64,000 bases of DNA from Nitrospira sp. (lineage in GTDB: Bacteria > Nitrospirota > Nitrospiria > Nitrospirales > Nitrospiraceae), in assembly GCA_030123605.1 (NCBI GenBank), contig CP126123.1, forward strand, positions 1,054,001 through 1,118,000, read 5' to 3'. The position numbers and the translations under genes are program-made. This document shows positions 8,387-15,382 of the stretch, in pieces (positions within the stretch are counted from its first letter, which is position 1; each line of letters opens with the position of its first letter). The notes below the pieces were generated by a model. The model was not told the DNA's origin. It did no database searches and worked only from the letters and a program-made list of their open reading frames with translations.

Positions 8387-11300
8387 TCATCGACCGCCGC
8401 CGAGCCCCCTCTTGATCCATCGCCGCAACATCGCCTCCAACTGAGTAAATTGCAAAGGTTTGGCGAGGGAATCATCCATCCCGTCGGCGAGACATCGCTC
8501 CCGATCATCCGGTCGTGCCTCTGTATTAAACGCCACGATCGGCACTCGTCGCCCACTCCCCTCCTGCCGGCGAATCATGGCGGCGCTCGCATTGCCGTCC
8601 GACTGGGACATTCGACAATCCATGAGTACCAAATCATAGGAGGTCGCCATCACGGACTCGGCTGCCGCTTGTCCGCTTCCTGCCACATCGACCAGACACC
8701 CCAACCGTTCCAACATAGACACCGCCACAACCTGATTGACCTCCTGATCGTCCACCACCAGCACGCGGGGGCGTTCGCGACCGGTCTGTTCCTGGAGACT
8801 GTGACGGGTAATGAGCGGGTGCGCAGGACGGTCCCCTGCATTGGGCTGATCCGAATCAGTTCGGAGCAGCGTCGCCAGACAGCGTCCGAGGGCAGCCTGA
8901 TGGATCGGTCTGGTCAGGTACGCAGCCACACCGGCCTCGCGGGCCGCTTGTGCATCGCCCCGCTGCCCGAACGAGGTTACCACGATCACCGGAATGCTCC
9001 TCAGCGCAGGATCGGCCTTCATGGCTTGAGCGAAGGCAGTCCCTTCGCGACCAGGCTGCCGCTCTTCGATGATGGCCAGGTCGAAGGGCCGACCATCGGT
9101 TGCCGCCTTGCGCATCAGGACCAAGGCCTCGGTCCCATCATTCACCGTGGCACCCTGCATCGCGCGATCGGCGATGGAACGTTCCAACAAAGTCCGGCTC
9201 GCTCCCGGCTTCCCCACCAGACAGACCTTCCGGCCGTCGAGCGTCGGGAGCCCAGACGTCTCTTTCGTTTCCTCCGCAGGCCCCTTCGCCAAACGAACCG
9301 TGAACCAGAATCGACTCCCCTTGCCGAGGATACTCTCCACACCGATCTCCCCCTGCATGAGCGCCGTCAGGCGTTTGCAGATCGCCAGCCCCAAGCCGGT
9401 TCCACCATGTCGTCGCGTATTCGAGCCATCCACCTGGCTGAAGGTCTGGAACAGTCTGGCCTGGCCTTCCGGACTGATCCCGATCCCCGTATCCGTGACT
9501 TCTCCACGCAACACCACATAGTCGATTTCATTCTGGACCACGGTCAACCGCAGGACGACTTCACCCTGATCCGTGAACTTGATCGCGTTGCCGAGCAGAT
9601 TGGTCAGCACCTGGCGCAAGCGGCCAGGATCGCCGCGCAAAGCCGAGGGCACCGCCGCGTCGATGAGTCCCACCAAGTCGAGGCCTTTGCGTTGGGCCTG
9701 CGCCGCAAGCAGGTCCAGCGTATCCTCGACCAGGCTCCTGAGATCGAAGTCGAGTTGCTCCAAGGTCAGGCGGCCTGCCTCGATCTTTGAAAAGTCGAGA
9801 ATGTCGTTGATGATCGTGAGCAGGTGGTCGCCGGAATTCCGGACGGTCTCCGCATATTCCCGCTGCTCCGGCGTCAAGTCCGTGTCGAGCAACAACGACG
9901 TCATTCCGATCACCCCGTTCATCGGGGTCCGGATTTCATGACTCATCGTCGCAAGGAACTCCGACTTGAGTCGCGCCGCTTCCATCGCCTGGTCCCGCGC
10001 CTGAGCCAAGGCTTCTTCGGTCCGTTTCCGGTCGGTGATGTCGGTGGCGACCCCGCCGAGCGCGTAGGGAACGCGGTCACGGGTCAGGAGGGGAAACTTG
10101 AAGACGATGCTCGTATGGAAACCGTCCTCGTGGACGGCCGTTTCCTCGAAACGCAGCGGCCGTTTGGTCTCGAGCACCAGACGGTCGTTCGCCCGAAAAG
10201 CCGCGGCCTGTTCCGCCGAAAACAACTCGCCATCGGTTTTCCCAAGAATCCTGTCTCGGGACAGGTTGAACGTCCGTTCGAACTGCCGATTGACGTCGAG
10301 ATACCGCCCGTCTTGGTCCTTGAGAAAGATCAAGGCGGGGCTGTGATCGAGAATGGCCCGCAGTTGCGCTTCGCTTTCCGCCAGCCTCACTTCCATCTCC
10401 ATGCGGGCCGTCACATCCATGACGGTGCCCAGCATGCGCACCGGCGTCCCGTCGGCGTCGCGCAACACATCACCCCGGCAGGCCACCCGGCACACTGTCC
10501 CGTCCCGCCGGAGAATCCGATGTTCGACCCGGTAGTCCGCGCCGGCCTGAATGGATCGGCTGATGGCCTGGAGCAGATGGTCCAGGTCCTGAGGATGGAC
10601 CAAACTCAAATACGCATCAAAGGTCCCCGTAAACTCTCCGCGCGGCAGGCCGAAGACGGCAGGCACATTGTCAGACCACTGCACGGCATTCGTGCGGATA
10701 TCCCAATCCCAGGTGCCGAGTTGCGCCGCCTCCAGCGCAAGGCGCAGCCGTTCTTCACTCACGCGCAAGGCCGCTTCGGTTCGTTTGCGGTCCGTCACAT
10801 CGATCGCAACCCCACCGACGTACCGCTTCCCGGCACAGTCTTGAAACGGAAATTTGAACGACCACCAATCGCGTAGGATCCCGTCCGGGTCCGGCGCGGT
10901 CTCTTGAAATTCCTGCGGAAGCTCCTGCGCCAAGACCAGTTGGTCGTGCTCCCGAAACTTCCGAGCCACCTCCTCGGGAAAGACCTCGAAGTCCGTTCGC
11001 CCCAACCACTGTTCCGGCGTGATCCGGAAACGACGAGCGAACACCCGATTGACATAGACATGCCGGCCTGCGTCATCCTTCATCCAGGCAATGGCGGGAC
11101 TATGGTCCATGAATCCCCTGAACCGCTCTTCGCTCAGGCGCAAGGCCGCTTCGGCCTGGGTCCGCGCCGCGAGGTCCTGCGCATGGTCACGTTTCGTATC
11201 CGCCAACTCCCGCTCCAGCACCTGCATGCGCTGGATGAGCGTGACGGCTATCGACGACACGATGAGTGAAATGACACCGGCCGAAAAGGGATAGTCCCAG

Positions 11301-11419
11301 GTGATGTGTCCGTGAATGAGACGACTGAAGAGGAGACTCAAGAGACAGGAGAGGACGACGGCCCCCCAGGCGACATACCAGAGACGGCCCTGCGCGAACC
11401 AGGCCGGCAGTGACCCCAT
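8387..11419 (-). CDS. Hybrid sensor histidine kinase: 2 TM, 3 PAS, HisKA, HATPase, 2 receivers
   Basis: A 1010-residue membrane sensor kinase. Two hydrophobic helices (about 13-33 and 46-64) are followed by a short coiled coil and three PAS domains (about 95-215, 222-340, 348-465). The HisKA domain has SHEIRTP with His494. The ATPase has NAIKF (611), DTGIGI (643) and GGTGLGL (672). The first receiver (about 730-850) is degenerate: the phosphoacceptor is Glu785, the acidic pair is missing and the conserved Lys is Arg837. The second receiver (about 884-1003) keeps Asp889-Asp890 and Asp934. An upstream in-frame start would add 26 residues and run into an inverted repeat; AGGT before 11419 supports the shorter form. 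Confidence 0.9.
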   Translation of the reverse strand: MGSLPAWFAQGRLWYVAWGAVVLSCLLSLLFSRLIHGHITWDYPFSAGVISLIVSSIAVTLIQRMQVLERELADTKRDHAQDLAARTQAEAALRLSEERFRGFMDHSPAIAWMKDDAGRHVYVNRVFARRFRITPEQWLGRTDFEVFPEEVARKFREHDQLVLAQELPQEFQETAPDPDGILRDWWSFKFPFQDCAGKRYVGGVAIDVTDRKRTEAALRVSEERLRLALEAAQLGTWDWDIRTNAVQWSDNVPAVFGLPRGEFTGTFDAYLSLVHPQDLDHLLQAISRSIQAGADYRVEHRILRRDGTVCRVACRGDVLRDADGTPVRMLGTVMDVTARMEMEVRLAESEAQLRAILDHSPALIFLKDQDGRYLDVNRQFERTFNLSRDRILGKTDGELFSAEQAAAFRANDRLVLETKRPLRFEETAVHEDGFHTSIVFKFPLLTRDRVPYALGGVATDITDRKRTEEALAQARDQAMEAARLKSEFLATMSHEIRTPMNGVIGMTSLLLDTDLTPEQREYAETVRNSGDHLLTIINDILDFSKIEAGRLTLEQLDFDLRSLVEDTLDLLAAQAQRKGLDLVGLIDAAVPSALRGDPGRLRQVLTNLLGNAIKFTDQGEVVLRLTVVQNEIDYVVLRGEVTDTGIGISPEGQARLFQTFSQVDGSNTRRHGGTGLGLAICKRLTALMQGEIGVESILGKGSRFWFTVRLAKGPAEETKETSGLPTLDGRKVCLVGKPGASRTLLERSIADRAMQGATVNDGTEALVLMRKAATDGRPFDLAIIEERQPGREGTAFAQAMKADPALRSIPVIVVTSFGQRGDAQAAREAGVAAYLTRPIHQAALGRCLATLLRTDSDQPNAGDRPAHPLITRHSLQEQTGRERPRVLVVDDQEVNQVVAVSMLERLGCLVDVAGSGQAAAESVMATSYDLVLMDCRMSQSDGNASAAMIRRQEGSGRRVPIVAFNTEARPDDRERCLADGMDDSLAKPLQFTQLEAMLRRWIKRGLGGGR

Positions 11420-11486
11420 AGAGCTACCTGCGACCTTTCGTGAGCGAATGTCCTTCGTTCGATGCGGGAGGATAGCAGTCCGACCC

Positions 11487-11516
11487 ATACATTTCAAATT
11501 CCCGTTCGGAATGTAT
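11487..11516. promoter_or_regulatory. Nested inverted repeat between res and the hybrid kinase gene
   Basis: ATACATT at 11487-11493 pairs with AATGTAT at 11510-11516. Inside it ATTCC at 11498-11502 pairs with GGAAT at 11508-11512. It could be the end of the restriction operon transcript or an operator for the kinase gene, whose start is 68 bases further on. Confidence 0.35.
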
Positions 11517-11545
11517 TCGGAGAATCTGCGTGCTCCGGCTCGTGA

Positions 11546-14500
11546 TCATATTGTCGTCAATGTCTCGATGATCGACGGTATGTCCGACACCTGTTTCACC
11601 ACACGATAGACCCAGGTCCCATAGGTCCCCTCGGCATTCACCGCCGCCACCCACCGTTCAGCCGCAGCCCGTTTGACCTCTTCGAGCGGATCATACCCCT
11701 TGGTTTCCAAGATCAGATGGCTCGCCGGTTCGGCCTTCAATCGAACGAGAAAGTCCGGGACGTAGTCGTGCATCTTCCCATTGTCGAAATAAGAAATCGC
11801 GAATCCGAGGCCGGCATTCTTGACGAACGCCTGAACCTCGTTGCTCTTGTCCAGGTAATAGGCGGCTGACTGTTCCCATTGTCTTGTGTCGGCGACCACA
11901 TAGTTGAGGTGGCTTTTCACAACTTCCCGCACCTCGCGACTCGTCCAGAAATCCACCTCGGCCGTCGAACCTGAGCCACGAGTTGCTTCGTAGCGCGGTA
12001 CTTCGGGCGCTTCGCCTTGAGACGTGTCGGGACGGATCGCCTCCAACAACCGCTCCACGACCCAGCCGTAATAGGGCGCGAGGAAGAGGTCCTTGAGATC
12101 TGCCGGCGGCCTGACCTCGACCTTCCGTTCGAGATACGGCCGAGTCAGGGCAAGCAGTTGAGGAAACAGGACATGCGGCGGGATAGTGCAATGCTTCTGA
12201 GCGACGTACTCACGAGTCAAGGTGTGAGCCAGATCGAACACCAATTCTTGAATGCGTCGTTTCGCTCGAAACTCCTTGAGGCTCACCTCGTCGATCCGGC
12301 CAGGTCCTGAGAGGGACAGCCTCCCGCTGTTGGTCCCGTGCAATCCCTTGACCTCGACCTCCGGCGGGATGCGAGCCGGTTCCAAGACCAGCGAGGGCAC
12401 GCTTTTCCAGTCTACTGTCACCTTATTGCGGAGGGCTTGGGTGTAGCCTTCGACGCGAGGAAATCTGATCTCGAATTCCGATTTCGCCGGAATCGCATGG
12501 ACATGGTGCCGCTTCACGCGAGGCTGCGGCTGCCCCTGAGGATTCGCCTTGAACGGGATGACTTCAAACGGCACGCCGAACACCTTGGCCACTTCTTCCG
12601 TCAATTTGCCGTCCGGTCCCAACTCATAACTCGCTCGGCGCAAGCCACGCCCCACCACCTGCTCGCAGAGCAACTGTGACATGAACGGCCGAAGCCCGAT
12701 GATATGCGTCACCGTGTTGCAGTCCCAGCCTTCGGTCAGCATGCCCACACTCACGATGCACCGGACATCTCGGCCAGGCGGATGGTCCGGACGTTGAAGT
12801 TTATCGGCCAATTCCTTGAAGCCCTCCGGATAGAGCGGCCTGCCGACCCGATCGGTCGGCCAGGCGACCTTCCCAACCGTATCGAGCGTGAAGCGCATCC
12901 AGCGGACTTCGTCGTGCTTCGCTTCGCCGGAATCCGACTCATGGACCACCTTGGAATCCACTCGGATCGTGTTCTGCCGGCCATTGTTCTTGAACCCTTC
13001 GATCTTCACAGGCGGAATCCCGGTCGGCGCCTTGTCTTCCGCCAGCCACTCGTAGAGCACCTTGGCAATCTGCGTATTCTTGCAGACGAGAATAAATACC
13101 GGCGGCCGTGGATCGTCGCGATGAGTCGCCCATTCTTCCCGATCCTTCTCCCAGAGACCGCCCAGCATCGCGATCGGATGATGGGCATACTTCAAAATAG
13201 CCTCGGGCTTAGGGTTCGCTTTCTTAGCACCTCGCTCAGTCGGAGTGAGTTGGGGCAGAATCCAGTGCCAGATGTTGAAGTAGCCGGGAATCTCCTTCCC
13301 CGTCGTATCACGAATGGCGAGCTGGGGGATCTTGACCAGGCCAGACTCAATCGCGTCAATAAGGCCGAAGTCGCTCACCACCCAGGGAAAGGGCCGGTTC
13401 GTGTCCTGACCGACCCGACCGAGAAAATACGGAGTCGCGGACAGATCGAGGCAGAGGTTGATACCGCGTTGTTTCTGAATACGATCCAGGCCATCGATCC
13501 AGACAGTCGCTTCTTTGAAGAAGTCCTCGGCCTCAGCAGCTTCTCCGAAGAGATCTTCCTCCTGCTCATCGCGTTCTTCGCGGACGATCCGGTAGGCATG
13601 GTGCGCTTCGTCGTTCATGACGAGGATGTTCTGTTTGCCTCCCACTTCTCGGCCAAGAATACGGTTGACGAGAGCCGTGTCGCTTTCGACATAGCGTCGC
13701 GATTCGACGCTCGCCTTCTTCAGCGTACCGTCCTTCTCTCGTTCTTCTCCGAGCACCGTCAGCATCCCAGCCGCCACCTGCCGCTTAAAATCTTCCAGGG
13801 TCAGATAGCGGGTCCCGCGGGCCGTGGTGGTTTTCGAGCCGATCGTGATGGTCTCTTTCGTGCGGACTTCGACTCCGGCCTTATTCACTTTCGCGCCGAC
13901 CCCGCCGGTCTGCATGGCTTGCGGCTCGAAGACGTGCCAATTCGTCACCAGCACTCGGCCTTGCGTCAACGACGGCATCAAGTGAGAGGGAACGAGATCT
14001 CGCGTTCTGTACAGACTCGCTTCTCCAGCTTCAGGGGCCAGCTCACGGAGCCGGTTCTTGATCGTCACGTTGGGGCAGACGATCAGCACCACATCGGAAA
14101 ATCTGGCGTCGCTGCGGTCGTTCACTTTGTTCAGAATGCTCCATGCGGCCAGCATCCCCATCACCGTTGTCTTGCCGGAACCGGTCGCCATCTTGCTCGC
14201 ATACCGCCGAAATCCGGCACAGCCGTCCTTTCGTTTCTCGTCGCTGATTTCTTCCTGCGGCACGTCGATCCCCTGTCGATAGTCGGCTCTGGCTTCCGTG
14301 AGGAAGATAATCGTCTCCGCCGCATCGAGCTGCGCAAAGAAGAGCCGCTGCGACCGCCCATCACGCCGCCACCAGTGCAACAGTTCCAGCGTCGTTCTCG
14401 TCACGCCGGGATAGCCTTCCAGCCGCCACTTCTTCACCTGCGCGCGAATGCGGTTGACCAGTTTCAATTCGGTGGCGGTGCCGACGACCAGACCGGCCTC

Positions 14501-14656
14501 TGTGTCGGGCTTGGCTTTCGGATCGCGATAGAAATACATCGCCGGGCGCCGACCAGCCCGCCGCTCCGGCTGTTCGCCTTCCACGATATGCCAATGTGCT
14601 TGAGGCTCGTCGAACGGAGAATTCAGGATGGGTTCGGGGACTTCGTAGCCGCTCAT
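11546..14656 (-). CDS. res: Type III restriction endonuclease-like subunit (Res), DEAD/DEAH helicase-nuclease
   Basis: A 1036-residue protein that couples ATP-driven movement on DNA to cleavage, expected to work with the Mod subunit encoded three genes upstream. Walker A is ATGSGKT at 157-163, the DEAH box is at 349-352 in VMNDEAHHAYR, and helicase motif VI is QVVGRGLRRA in the second RecA domain. A C-terminal PD-(D/E)xK nuclease is visible as VPDFLV (P967-D968) and ILETKG (E984-x-K986). The family has the composite layout of the BPTD_3080 type of restriction enzymes. The start overlaps the HEPN gene end by 4 bases (ATGA), showing translational coupling. Confidence 0.88.
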   Translation of the reverse strand: MSGYEVPEPILNSPFDEPQAHWHIVEGEQPERRAGRRPAMYFYRDPKAKPDTEAGLVVGTATELKLVNRIRAQVKKWRLEGYPGVTRTTLELLHWWRRDGRSQRLFFAQLDAAETIIFLTEARADYRQGIDVPQEEISDEKRKDGCAGFRRYASKMATGSGKTTVMGMLAAWSILNKVNDRSDARFSDVVLIVCPNVTIKNRLRELAPEAGEASLYRTRDLVPSHLMPSLTQGRVLVTNWHVFEPQAMQTGGVGAKVNKAGVEVRTKETITIGSKTTTARGTRYLTLEDFKRQVAAGMLTVLGEEREKDGTLKKASVESRRYVESDTALVNRILGREVGGKQNILVMNDEAHHAYRIVREERDEQEEDLFGEAAEAEDFFKEATVWIDGLDRIQKQRGINLCLDLSATPYFLGRVGQDTNRPFPWVVSDFGLIDAIESGLVKIPQLAIRDTTGKEIPGYFNIWHWILPQLTPTERGAKKANPKPEAILKYAHHPIAMLGGLWEKDREEWATHRDDPRPPVFILVCKNTQIAKVLYEWLAEDKAPTGIPPVKIEGFKNNGRQNTIRVDSKVVHESDSGEAKHDEVRWMRFTLDTVGKVAWPTDRVGRPLYPEGFKELADKLQRPDHPPGRDVRCIVSVGMLTEGWDCNTVTHIIGLRPFMSQLLCEQVVGRGLRRASYELGPDGKLTEEVAKVFGVPFEVIPFKANPQGQPQPRVKRHHVHAIPAKSEFEIRFPRVEGYTQALRNKVTVDWKSVPSLVLEPARIPPEVEVKGLHGTNSGRLSLSGPGRIDEVSLKEFRAKRRIQELVFDLAHTLTREYVAQKHCTIPPHVLFPQLLALTRPYLERKVEVRPPADLKDLFLAPYYGWVVERLLEAIRPDTSQGEAPEVPRYEATRGSGSTAEVDFWTSREVREVVKSHLNYVVADTRQWEQSAAYYLDKSNEVQAFVKNAGLGFAISYFDNGKMHDYVPDFLVRLKAEPASHLILETKGYDPLEEVKRAAAERWVAAVNAEGTYGTWVYRVVKQVSDIPSIIETLTTI

Positions 14657-15051
14657 CGGTTCTTCGGGAGAAGCGAGAGGATCTTCGTGCGAATGCGATA
14701 GGCAGCGGCCACTACATCGCGGCCATCCGACTCGCCAGGTTCAAAGAGGTCGTCAGGATATCGAGCAGACACACCGTAAGACGTCAGCTTCCGACAATCC
14801 GATTCCAAGCCGGCAAGCCCGGCATCGCACTCGACACATTGAGCAAGCAAGGCCACCAGATCATGCGTCTTCGACAGGTCCCGTCCGCGAGAGACCAGGA
14901 AGGCCTTCAGGACCTTCTCGGCAGCCTGTTGCGCATGGAAACAGACCGTATCCCAGGGAATCTCGTTGGCGGCGAGGTTATTCTGGATGTTCAGCAGATC
15001 GTGGTCGGCCTTACGCAGCCAGGACGAGAAGTTGGACTTAGGGCTGCTCAT
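14653..15051 (-). CDS. HEPN domain protein
   Basis: A 132-residue all-alpha HEPN protein of the PF05168 type. Typical blocks are WLRKADHDLLN near the N-terminus, FHAQQAAEKVLKAFL at about 38-52, KTHDLVALL at 61-69, and a C-terminal helix with DVVAAAYRIR. HEPN proteins paired with minimal nucleotidyltransferases often act as RNase toxins controlled by the partner; here the R-x5-H spacing (Arg57-His63) is compatible with that but not diagnostic. It overlaps the MNT gene by 14 bases and the res gene by 4 bases, so all are read from one transcript with the methyltransferase. Confidence 0.82.
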   Translation of the reverse strand: MSSPKSNFSSWLRKADHDLLNIQNNLAANEIPWDTVCFHAQQAAEKVLKAFLVSRGRDLSKTHDLVALLAQCVECDAGLAGLESDCRKLTSYGVSARYPDDLFEPGESDGRDVVAAAYRIRTKILSLLPKNR

Positions 15052-15355
15052 ACAGCACCTTGCCCTCCTTCTCGATCACTGAGAGGAGCGTGCCGTTGAT
15101 GTGGCGCAAGCGGCGAACTTCCTCCGGCGTGTAGACCACGATATCCATCGGCCAAGGGCGCAACCCAAAGACTTCACTCACTTCGATGGCCCGATCCGGC
15201 GGACGGCGTGGTGTCTCCATCTCGATGAACAGATCCAAATCGCTGTCCGGCCTGGCATCGCCCCGCGCATGGCTACCAAAGACCACGATGCGTTTGGGAT
15301 GAAACCGCTCAACGATCGTTTTCGTAACATGGTCCAGCAAGGCTGCCTGTGTCAT
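15038..15355 (-). CDS. Minimal nucleotidyltransferase (MNT), HEPN partner
   Basis: A 105-residue DNA polymerase beta-fold nucleotidyltransferase. The signature GSHARGDARPDSDLD is present, giving G27-S28 with metal ligands Asp39 and Asp41, and a third Asp71 in PMDIVV. All catalytic residues are intact. In known HEPN-MNT modules (MntA-HepT type) the transferase modifies and silences the HEPN RNase, so this is the likely antitoxin. It follows the mod gene by 27 bases and overlaps the HEPN gene. Its position inside a restriction-modification operon suggests a fail-safe or second layer of defence. Confidence 0.85.
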   Translation of the reverse strand: MTQAALLDHVTKTIVERFHPKRIVVFGSHARGDARPDSDLDLFIEMETPRRPPDRAIEVSEVFGLRPWPMDIVVYTPEEVRRLRHINGTLLSVIEKEGKVLYEQP

Positions 15356-15382
15356 GAGCGATGTCTCCTTCCACCAATCAGT

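Noticed and set aside
8288-9790. A 500-codon frame on the plus strand opposite the hybrid kinase
   Set aside because: Antisense to kinase and receiver domains with clear motifs; composition is typical of a shadow frame.
12704-14701. A 665-codon open frame on the plus strand opposite res
   Set aside because: It lies wholly antisense to the restriction subunit, is rich in Arg, His and Pro and has no recognisable motif; it reflects the high GC content of the third codon positions.
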